From: Lysinibacillus telephonicus
GTDB lineage: Bacteria > Bacillota > Bacilli > Bacillales_A > Planococcaceae
NCBI RefSeq assembly: GCF_003966145.1
Contig: NZ_RXNR01000007.1
Span: forward strand, 37,285-101,284
Length of the DNA: 64,000 bases
Direction of reading: 5' to 3'
Of this stretch, positions 57,428-64,000 are shown one piece after another; position 1 is the first letter of the stretch, and every line of letters begins with the position of its first letter. A program made the translations under genes and the position numbers. The notes beneath the pieces are model-generated. The model searched no databases and had not been told where the DNA came from. It worked only from the letters and a program-made list of their open reading frames with translations.

Positions 57428-57476
57428 TCATCTAAAAGGATGGCTATTTTCTTTCGAATGAAAGGTGTTATAAAAA

Positions 57477-58055
57477 ATGAATATTCCGAATAAGATTACA
57501 GTCTCAAGAATTTGTCTAATCCCGTTATTTGTGATTGTAATACTATTTGACTTCGGTTGGGGAACAATCGAGCTATTTGGTGCAGAAATGCCTGTAAATC
57601 ATTTTGTAGGAGCATTAATCTTTATCATTGCTTCAACAACTGACTGGATTGATGGTTATTATGCACGAAAATATAATTTAGTTACAACATTAGGGAAATT
57701 TTTAGATCCATTAGCGGATAAATTATTGGTTTCTGCAGCATTTATTATTCTAGTTGAACTTTGGATGGCACCTTCTTGGGTTATCATTATTATTTTGAGC
57801 CGTGAATTTGCGGTGACAGGCTTGCGTGCAATTTTGGCAGGTCAAGGAGAAGTTGTAGCAGCCAGCCAGTTAGGAAAGATTAAAACATGGGCACAAATCG
57901 TTGCAATTGCTTCGCTGTTATTACACAATACTATCTTTACACTAATCGGCATACCATTTGATATCATTGCTCTTTATGTTGCGTTAATCTTTACCATTTG
58001 GTCAGGATGGGAATATTTTTATTTAAACCGTCATGTATTTGTAAACTCTAAATAA
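57477..58055 (+). CDS. pgsA: Phosphatidylglycerophosphate synthase
   Basis: PgsA joins CDP-diacylglycerol and glycerol 3-phosphate, the first step to phosphatidylglycerol. The CDP-alcohol transferase signature DG-x2-AR-x8-G-x3-D-x3-D is intact in the segment from DWIDGYYARKYN to GKFLDPLADK. The 192-residue protein has five or six membrane helices. GAAAGGTG precedes the ATG. Its substrate is made by CdsA, encoded at 14629. cinA starts 13 bases downstream. Confidence 0.96.
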   Translation: MNIPNKITVSRICLIPLFVIVILFDFGWGTIELFGAEMPVNHFVGALIFIIASTTDWIDGYYARKYNLVTTLGKFLDPLADKLLVSAAFIILVELWMAPSWVIIIILSREFAVTGLRAILAGQGEVVAASQLGKIKTWAQIVAIASLLLHNTIFTLIGIPFDIIALYVALIFTIWSGWEYFYLNRHVFVNSK

Positions 58056-58068
58056 GTGAGGTTAGAAA

Positions 58069-59325
58069 ATGAATGCGGAAATTATAGCGGTTGGGTCCGA
58101 ATTATTGCTCGGTCAAATTGCAAATACCAATGCAAAATTTATTTCAACTCAATTATCTGAACTTGGCATCAATGTTTTTTATCATACAGCTGTTGGAGAT
58201 AATGCTGGACGTTTAAAAGATGTAATTGAGATTGCAGAATCACGCTCAGATTTAATTATATTCTCTGGTGGGCTTGGACCAACTAAAGATGATTTAACAA
58301 AGGAAACAATTGCAAATCATCTTGGTGTACCACTAGTCTTTGATAATGTAGCGTTAACTTATATTGAAGAATACTTCGCCCAACGTGGACGGGAGATGAC
58401 AGAAAATAACCGCAAGCAAGCACTAGTGCTTGAAGGAAGCAAAGTGCTTGCTAATCATCATGGCATGGCACCTGGAATGATTTTAGAACAGAATGGCCGC
58501 ACATACATATTACTTCCAGGGCCGCCAAAAGAAATAGAACCAATGTTTCAGTTTGAAGTTAAGCCTAAACTTGCTGCGCTTCTAAATGATGGCGGTGTTA
58601 TTGTTTCTCATGTTTTACGTTTTTATGGTATTGGTGAAGCCGAGCTTGAAGTACAGGTACAGGATATTTTAGATAATCAATCAAATCCAACTGTTGCACC
58701 CTTAGCTTCTGATGGTGAGGTAACATTGCGTATTACAGCTAAAGCGAATTCAGAAAATGAAGCTTGGGATTTGATAAAAGCTAAAGAAGGTGAAATTTTA
58801 AACATTGTTGGTGAATACCATTACGGGAATAATGACGATTCATTAGCCTCAAAAACAGTCGAAATGCTACTCCATAATAAATTAACAATTTCTGCGGCAG
58901 AAAGTTTAACAGCAGGATTGTTTCAATCGGAGCTTGCTGAAATTCCAGGTGTAAGCAGTATACTAGTTGGTGGAGTCGTAACATATACTGAACAGGCGAA
59001 AGTAACTCAGCTTGGTATTGAAAAGTCATTTTTAGATGAGTTCGGTATTGTTAGCAGCGAATGTGCAGCCGCTATGGCTTCTAAAGTACGTCAAAAGTTT
59101 GGAACAGATATTGGTATCGGCTTAACTGGCGCTGCTGGACCAGAACCACATGACGGCCAAGCTGCAGGAACAATTTGGATTGGATTTAGTATTGGAGATT
59201 CTGATCCAATTACTCGCAAGCTTCAGCTTTCAGGCATGCGCAATACAAACCGAATACGCGCCGTTAAACTAGCATTCAGCTACTTGATGAGATTGTTACA
59301 TGAAAAAGGTTATGAAAAAGTATAA
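58069..59325 (+). CDS. cinA: CinA family competence/damage-inducible protein
   Basis: The 418-residue protein has the N-terminal molybdopterin-binding-like domain (AEIIAVGSELLLGQIANTNA, SGGLGPTKDDLTKET) and the C-terminal CinA domain with NMN amidohydrolase features (ISAAESLTAGLFQSELAEIPG, GLTGAAGPEPHDG). In the family these act in pyridine nucleotide salvage, and the gene is often co-expressed with recA in competence. GTGAGG precedes the ATG. A terminator (59471) separates it from recA. Confidence 0.93.
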   Translation: MNAEIIAVGSELLLGQIANTNAKFISTQLSELGINVFYHTAVGDNAGRLKDVIEIAESRSDLIIFSGGLGPTKDDLTKETIANHLGVPLVFDNVALTYIEEYFAQRGREMTENNRKQALVLEGSKVLANHHGMAPGMILEQNGRTYILLPGPPKEIEPMFQFEVKPKLAALLNDGGVIVSHVLRFYGIGEAELEVQVQDILDNQSNPTVAPLASDGEVTLRITAKANSENEAWDLIKAKEGEILNIVGEYHYGNNDDSLASKTVEMLLHNKLTISAAESLTAGLFQSELAEIPGVSSILVGGVVTYTEQAKVTQLGIEKSFLDEFGIVSSECAAAMASKVRQKFGTDIGIGLTGAAGPEPHDGQAAGTIWIGFSIGDSDPITRKLQLSGMRNTNRIRAVKLAFSYLMRLLHEKGYEKV

Positions 59326-59470
59326 GAATAGCTACTTTAAGCTGGACATCGGCAACACTTAGGAGCATGCTTAGCCGACTTGTCTCATATCTTGTAGGAG
59401 AGGTATGCAAATTATATCGAGGGGCTAGACATCCCAATAATTTTTATGCTTTTTTAATTATGTAAAAAAG

Positions 59471-59507
59471 AAATTTGGGCTATTTTTGTAGCTCAAATTT
59501 TTATTTT
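59471..59507 (+). terminator. Terminator after cinA
   Basis: AAATTTGGGCTA at 59471-59482 pairs with TAGCTCAAATTT at 59489-59500, followed by TTATTTT. The first half of the 299-base cinA-recA gap holds nothing I can assign. Confidence 0.85.
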
Positions 59508-59518
59508 GCACAAAAAAA

Positions 59519-59532
59519 CGAAAATATGTTCG
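59519..59532 (+). promoter_or_regulatory. LexA (DinR) operator upstream of recA
   Basis: CGAAAATATGTTCG matches the Gram-positive SOS box CGAACnnnnGTTCG except for one base (A for C at the fifth position). It ends eight bases before the recA -35 element, so LexA could block the promoter. Confidence 0.75.
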
Positions 59533-59540
59533 CTTTTTCC

Positions 59541-59569
59541 TTGAAAGTTGTCTCAAAAAGAAGTATAGT
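59541..59569 (+). promoter_or_regulatory. SigA promoter for recA
   Basis: TTGAAA at 59541-59546 and TATAGT at 59564-59569 are separated by 17 bases, about 56 bases before the recA start. Confidence 0.8.
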
Positions 59570-59624
59570 AGAGACATAAGAAAGAGACAAACTTAATTCA
59601 ATTGATATATAGGGAGGAAATATT

Positions 59625-60689
59625 TTGAGCGATCGTAAAGCTGCCTTAGATATGGCATTAAAACAAATTGAAAAGCAATTCGGTAAAGGTTCTATTATGA
59701 AGCTTGGTGAACAATCAGACCGCCAAATCTCAACATCACCTAGTGGTTCTTTGGCGCTTGATGCAGCACTTGGAGTAGGGGGCTATCCTCGCGGCCGTAT
59801 TATTGAAATTTACGGTCCAGAATCATCTGGTAAAACGACTGTTGCCCTGCACGCAATTGCTGAAATTCAAGCAAATGGCGGACAAGCTGCGTTCATCGAT
59901 GCAGAGCACGCATTAGATCCAGTGTACGCGCAAAAATTAGGTGTTAATATTGATGAATTATTACTTTCTCAACCAGATACTGGTGAGCAAGCATTAGAAA
60001 TAGCTGAAGCATTAGTACGTAGTGGTGCGATTGATATTATCGTTATCGACTCAGTTGCTGCCCTAGTACCAAAAGCAGAAATTGAAGGTGAGATGGGTGA
60101 CTCTCATATGGGTCTGCAAGCTCGTTTAATGTCTCAAGCACTTCGTAAACTTTCTGGTATTATTAACAAATCAAACACATTGGCTATCTTTATCAACCAA
60201 GTTCGTGAAAAAATTGGCGTTATGTTCGGCAACCCAGAAACAACTACTGGTGGACGTGCCCTTAAATTTTATGCGTCAATTCGTCTTGAAGTTCGCCGTG
60301 CTGAACAAATTAAACAAGGTACAGAAATGATAGGGAACAAAACGAAGATCAAAGTTGTAAAGAATAAAGTTGCTCCTCCATTCCGTACTGCAGAAGTAGA
60401 TATTATGTATGGTGAAGGTATTTCCAAAGAAGGAGAAATTGTTGACCTTGGTGCAGAGTTAGACATTATTCAAAAAAGCGGTTCATGGTATGCATATGGT
60501 GATGAGCGCATAGGTCAAGGTCGTGAAAACGCAAAACAATACTTAAAAGCAAATCCAGCAATCCGCGATGAGATAGCTAACAAAATTCGTGAATCCTATG
60601 GAATTGCTTCGTCATCATATACAATTGGTGCACATGATGAAGAGGAAGAAATGGATGAAGAGTTAGCATTATTATTAGACGAAGAATAG
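59625..60689 (+). CDS. recA: Recombinase RecA
   Basis: RecA forms filaments on single-stranded DNA, drives strand exchange and triggers LexA self-cleavage. The 354-residue protein has Walker [10 protein letters not shown] at 64-72, [10 protein letters not shown] as Walker B, the DNA-binding loop regions ([20 protein letters not shown] and the [22 protein letters not shown] segment) and an acidic C-terminal tail ([16 protein letters not shown]). It begins with TTG 59625 after AGGGAGGAAA. Control by LexA is supported by the operator upstream. Confidence 0.97.
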   Translation: MSDRKAALDMALKQIEKQFGKGSIMKLGEQSDRQISTSPSGSLALDAALGVGGYPRGRIIEIYGPESSGKTTVALHAIAEIQANGGQAAFIDAEHALDPVYAQKLGVNIDELLLSQPDTGEQALEIAEALVRSGAIDIIVIDSVAALVPKAEIEGEMGDSHMGLQARLMSQALRKLSGIINKSNTLAIFINQVREKIGVMFGNPETTTGGRALKFYASIRLEVRRAEQIKQGTEMIGNKTKIKVVKNKVAPPFRTAEVDIMYGEGISKEGEIVDLGAELDIIQKSGSWYAYGDERIGQGRENAKQYLKANPAIRDEIANKIRESYGIASSSYTIGAHDEEEEMDEELALLLDEE

Positions 60690-60763
60690 GATATTTTATA
60701 GCACTGTCCTAAAATCTGAGAACAGTTGAATATTGATTTATAAATCTCAAATTATTCTCTAGT

Positions 60764-60802
60764 AAAATCTGCTCATTTATTTTTAAATGAGTAGATTTTT
60801 TA
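60764..60802 (+). terminator. Terminator after recA
   Basis: AAAATCTGCTCATTTA at 60764-60779 pairs with TAAATGAGTAGATTTT from 60784 (one mismatch), followed by more T residues. Confidence 0.88.
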
Positions 60803-61232
60803 ATACAATCAGAAATTCCCGAAGATTTTGTGAAGTGCCTTTTCAGGGTGATTAATAGTAGGTCTACTTGAAGTATTATTAAGGACATAAACATAATACG
60901 CCTTGTTATGAATAAACTGTCTTGTAATAATCATCCTTCTTTCAAAAAAAGAGGAATATGCCAAAGAACGGTAAAAATAATTAAGTAAAGGATTATTTAC
61001 TTAATTTGGAATAAATCTACTCAGAAAACTTCTTTGAATAAAATATCAAATTTTGACTAAAATAATAAGAAATTCTATTTTATGTAAAAAATAAGCATAA
61101 ATTTTATTAAAGAGTTCTAGCTTAATTTTCAAATCCTTTTAAGATTAATTTTTAATACAAGTGGATAAAGTCATATTCGAAGTCTTTATCAAAATATATG
61201 CTTATATTATTATCGCGTAATAGTGGGAATCC
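60803..61232. other. AT-rich intergenic stretch between recA and rny
   Basis: About 430 bases of very AT-rich sequence lie between the recA terminator and the rny promoter. It holds no reading frame I would support. The one clear feature is a perfect palindrome at 60979-61006 (AATTAAGTAAA/TTTACTTAATT, six-base loop) without a T run. The stretch may be a lost gene or an upstream regulatory region. Confidence 0.5.
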
Positions 61233-61261
61233 TTGACAGACCTAGTATTGAGCTATACAAT
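61233..61261 (+). promoter_or_regulatory. SigA promoter for rny
   Basis: TTGACA at 61233-61238 is a perfect -35 and TACAAT at 61256-61261 is a good -10 with a 17-base spacer. The predicted rny leader is about 100 bases. Confidence 0.8.
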
Positions 61262-61370
61262 TAAATATGTATAATTTCTTAATTTTGAAATGAAATAGGC
61301 AGTATGTTGAACTTACTCAATATATGAGCCGACTGAAAATGACACGAATATAGCAAGAGGAGGTGTTCGA

Positions 61371-62927
61371 ATGCCGGACAACATTATCTCCGCTTTGCTT
61401 GGACTCATCGTCGGTGCCGCTGTTATCTATTTCTATATGAAAAAAGTGAATGAATCAAAAGTAAATGGTGCGAAAAACTCGGCTGAGCTTATCATTGATG
61501 AAGCTAAGCGAGAAGCGGAAGCGCTTAAAAAAGAAGCACTACTTGAAGCAAAAGATGAAACTCACAAAATTCGAACTGAAGCAGAAAAAGACATCCGTGA
61601 ACGCCGGTACGAGCTTCAGAAACAAGAAAACCGGTTATTGCAAAGAGAAGAAAATCTTGATCGCAAGGATGATGCTCTGAATAAGAGAGAAACAGGCTTA
61701 GAGCGAAAAGAAGAAGCTCTTGCCGAAAGACAACAGCATATTGAACAGATGGAAAGTAAAGTGGAAGAGCTAGTACGCGAACAGAAGTCAGAGCTTGAAC
61801 GCATCGCAGCTTTAACACGTGAAGAAGCGAAGGATATCATTTTGAAACAGGTTGAAAACGAGCTTTCAACAGATATTTCAATTATGACGAAGGAAGCTGA
61901 AACACGTGCAAAGGAAGAATCTGACAAAAAAGCTCGTGAAATATTATCACTTGCACTACAACGTTTTGCAGCTGATCACGTTGCAGAAACAACTGTATCG
62001 GTTGTAAACCTACCGAATGACGAAATGAAAGGCCGTATTATTGGTCGTGAAGGTCGCAATATTCGAACACTTGAAACACTAACTGGTATTGATTTAATTA
62101 TTGATGATACACCAGAGGCAGTTATTTTATCAGGATTTGATCCGATTCGCCGTGAAACAGCTCGTCTTGCACTTGAAAAATTAGTACAAGATGGTCGAAT
62201 TCACCCAGCTCGAATTGAAGAAATGGTGGAAAAATCACGTCGAGAAATGGACGAGCAAATTCGCGAAACAGGTGAACAAACGATTTTCGAGGTAGGTATT
62301 CACAACTTGCATCCTGACTTGATGAAAATTCTAGGTCGTATGAAATATCGTACAAGCTATGGCCAAAATGTGTTAAAACATTCAATCGAGGTAGCACATT
62401 TAGCTGGTTTACTGGCAGCAGAGCTAGGGGAAGATGTAACTTTAGCAAAACGCGCAGGATTGCTTCACGATATTGGGAAAGCAATTGACCATGAAGTTGA
62501 AGGAAGTCACGTTGAAATTGGTGTAGAGCTTGCAACGAAATATAAAGAACATCCTATTGTAATTAACAGTATTGCATCTCACCATGGTGACACTGAACCA
62601 ACATCTGTTATTTCAGTAATTGTAGCTGCTGCAGATGCACTATCAGCAGCAAGACCGGGTGCTCGTAGTGAAACACTGGAAAACTACATTCGCCGTCTAG
62701 AGAAGCTAGAAGAAATTTCTGAAAGCTATGATGGGGTAGAAAAATCATATGCAATCCAAGCTGGTCGTGAAATTCGAATTATTGTACAACCAGATAAGAT
62801 TGATGATTTAGCTTCACATCGCTTAGCAAGAGATATTAGAAAACGTATCGAAGAAGAGCTCGACTATCCAGGCCATATAAAAGTAACTGTAATTCGTGAA
62901 ACACGTGCAGTTGAATACGCGAAATAA
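61371..62927 (+). CDS. rny: Ribonuclease Y
   Basis: RNase Y is the membrane-anchored endonuclease that starts mRNA decay in Firmicutes. The 518-residue protein has an N-terminal membrane helix (about 4-22), a long charged coiled coil (about 30-190), a KH domain ([19 protein letters not shown]) and an HD domain with H366-D367 in [10 protein letters not shown] and later HHGD. The ATG at 61371 follows AGAGGAGGTG. It is flanked by its own promoter and terminator and is thus monocistronic here. Confidence 0.97.
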   Translation: MPDNIISALLGLIVGAAVIYFYMKKVNESKVNGAKNSAELIIDEAKREAEALKKEALLEAKDETHKIRTEAEKDIRERRYELQKQENRLLQREENLDRKDDALNKRETGLERKEEALAERQQHIEQMESKVEELVREQKSELERIAALTREEAKDIILKQVENELSTDISIMTKEAETRAKEESDKKAREILSLALQRFAADHVAETTVSVVNLPNDEMKGRIIGREGRNIRTLETLTGIDLIIDDTPEAVILSGFDPIRRETARLALEKLVQDGRIHPARIEEMVEKSRREMDEQIRETGEQTIFEVGIHNLHPDLMKILGRMKYRTSYGQNVLKHSIEVAHLAGLLAAELGEDVTLAKRAGLLHDIGKAIDHEVEGSHVEIGVELATKYKEHPIVINSIASHHGDTEPTSVISVIVAAADALSAARPGARSETLENYIRRLEKLEEISESYDGVEKSYAIQAGREIRIIVQPDKIDDLASHRLARDIRKRIEEELDYPGHIKVTVIRETRAVEYAK

Positions 62928-62931
62928 ATGG

Positions 62932-62969
62932 AAAACCATTATTAACTTTTAGTTGATAGTGGTTTTTTT
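62932..62969 (+). terminator. Terminator after rny
   Basis: AAAACCATTATTAACT at 62932-62947 pairs with AGTTGATAGTGGTTTT at 62951-62966 (wobble pairs included), followed by TTTC. Confidence 0.85.
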
Positions 62970-63069
62970 CTATGAAATCATATTTTCCATGTACTAATTT
63001 AAAGTCTTTTATATTATGTTTTTAATAACAATAGTTAATTGGTGTGTAATGGCAAAAGGAGGATACGTA

Positions 63070-63470
63070 TTGATCGATATACATAGTCATTTACTATGGA
63101 ATGAAGATGACGGGCCAGCAACAATGCAGCAAACAATTAACATGTTACAAAAGGCAGTAGATGAAGGGATTTCTGACATTATTACAACATCACATTTCCA
63201 ACATCCTTTATATTCAGTAAATTTTAATCAAGTTCAGAATAAAGTTAATCTTCTTCAAATGGAGCTTTTGAAATATAACATTCCCTTAAAAATATATACA
63301 GGACACGAAGCTAGGCTATCCCCCAATTTAGCTCAACTAGTTAAAACATTCGAAGTACATACTTTAGCAAATTCAAAATATTTATTACTTGAACTGCCAT
63401 CATATTCAGTACCTTTATATACGTTTCACATTGTTCAAGAATTATTAAAGGATGGAATAACGCCAATTGT
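63070..63470 (+). pseudogene. CpsB/YwqE-like PHP phosphoesterase, 3' end cut by an IS21-type element
   Basis: The product begins MIDIHSHLLWNEDDGPATMQ, the metal-binding start of PHP-family tyrosine phosphatases (CpsB, YwqE) that regulate capsule kinases, and continues through ITTSHFQHPLY and GHEARLSPNL to ELLKDGITPIV. Intact members continue with an AHPERY-type metal ligand block; here the sequence changes to IS-end sequence after about 134 codons and the frame runs out at 63564. I chose TTG 63070 with AAAGGAGGATACG upstream. The gene normally heads a capsule or exopolysaccharide cluster, which may follow the insertion outside the window. Confidence 0.82.
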
Positions 63471-64000
63471 ATTTTGCAAGATAAAAATGCAGAGAATTGC
63501 AATGAAAAATACAGAGTGTTGCCACCCAATATTTTTACTGTTTTCTCGACAACGCATTGGCTAAACGGAAGCTCTGTCCCGTATAAGAAATAATATGGGC
63601 ATGGTGAATCAAACGATCCACCAGAGCTGCCGTTAAACGTGAATCTGAAAAAATACGATTCCACTGACTAAATTCTAAATTTGACGTGATAATCAAACTC
63701 TTCTGTTCGTAAAATTCAGAAATGATTTGAAAAAGTAACTCCGCTCCTTCTTTACCAAATGGAAGATAACCCATTTCATCCAATATCATTAAATCAATTT
63801 TCTCTAATTTATTTCGAAATTGCTTTAATTTCCCCACATGTAAAGCCTGTTCCAATTCTTCTACTAAATGCGAAACTCGATAAAAACGTACTTCAAAACC
63901 TTGCTCACAAGCTTTTCTACCCAGTGCTGAAGCTAAATGTGTTTTACCAGTTCCAGGCGCCCCTACTAGAATTACATTCTCTTTTCTTCGAATAAAATCG
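63468..64000 (-). mobile_element. IS21-family insertion sequence, one end and part of istB
   Basis: The element starts near TGT at 63468, where the phosphoesterase frame breaks. The end region has repeated short motifs (TTTTGCAAG, GAATTGCAATG) of the kind seen at IS21-family termini. istB reads inward on the minus strand and runs off the right edge, so istA and the other end lie outside. Target duplication cannot be checked. Confidence 0.8.
63535..64000 (-). CDS. istB: IS21 family helper ATPase IstB (5' truncated by window edge)
   Basis: IstB is the AAA+ helper that stimulates the IstA transposase and selects targets. On the minus strand from base 64000 the frame reads FIRRKENVILVGAPGTGKTH with Walker A GAPGTGKTH, then LASALGRKACEQGFEVRFYR. 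Walker B follows in LEKIDLMILDEMGYLP. The SLIITSNLEFSQWNRIFSD sensor segment is also typical. The stop is at 63535-63537. The shorter frame ending at 63855 merely begins at an internal ATG. About the first 100 residues are missing. Confidence 0.92.
   Translation of the reverse strand, partial: DFIRRKENVILVGAPGTGKTHLASALGRKACEQGFEVRFYRVSHLVEELEQALHVGKLKQFRNKLEKIDLMILDEMGYLPFGKEGAELLFQIISEFYEQKSLIITSNLEFSQWNRIFSDSRLTAALVDRLIHHAHIISYTGQSFRLANALSRKQ

Noticed and set aside
63759..63995. 78-residue plus-strand frame over istB
   Set aside because: It is antisense to the IstB ATPase, whose Walker motifs are clear.

Overview
The window is a low-GC Gram-positive chromosome segment whose gene order follows the Bacillus subtilis flhA-to-rny region. 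Nearly every gene lies on the + strand, with strong AGGAGG-type ribosome binding sites, TTG and GTG starts, and short T-tailed hairpin terminators. Motility genes together with mother-cell spore genes (dpaA, dpaB) and a SpoIIIE-type translocase point to a motile, endospore-forming member of the Bacillales. The losses relative to B. subtilis (no dapG between asd and dapA, no tepA between rnjB and spoIIIE), the AT-rich codon use and the style of the intergenic repeats fit the Lysinibacillus/Solibacillus side of Planococcaceae. The genus is an inference that cannot be settled here.

Layout. 1-10025: end of a flagellar/chemotaxis operon (flhA end, flhF, flhG, cheB, cheA, cheW, cheC, cheD, an unnamed two-helix membrane gene, sigD, an unnamed 100-aa gene and a SwrB-like gene). 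A terminator and an extended -10 promoter separate sigD from cheD. 10183-19885: translation and envelope genes (rpsB, tsf, pyrH, frr, uppS, cdsA, dxr, rseP, proS). 20161-24486: polC. 24943-35215: the nusA-infB operon (rimP, nusA, rnpM, ylxQ, infB, ylxP, rbfA, truB, ribF), then rpsO and pnp. 35462-40549: the M16 peptidase mlpA, ymxH, the dipicolinate synthase pair dpaA/dpaB behind a SigK-like promoter, and asd-dapA. 40550-41322: a GC-rich array of palindromes with three and a quarter tandem copies of a 120-bp unit. 41323-51307: rnjB, spoIIIE, a GntR/UTRA regulator and a complete BMP-type nucleoside ABC transporter (nupN, O, P, Q). 51602-59325: ymfF, ymfH, ymfI, ymfJ, ymfK, ymfM, pgsA, cinA. 59625-62927: recA with a LexA-type operator, then rny. 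63070-64000: a CpsB/YwqE-like phosphoesterase gene cut by an IS21-family element whose istB runs off the right edge.

Most genes are core housekeeping and I see no clear new defence, toxin or metabolic system. The least explained content is the 120-bp tandem palindromic array before rnjB and a related repeat fragment near rpsO/pnp, the structured region before ymfM, the unnamed membrane gene within the chemotaxis operon, the ACT plus P-loop protein YmfK, and the 681-bp AT-rich gap between recA and rny. Functions given below rest on motif recognition and gene order read by eye; no database search was run.
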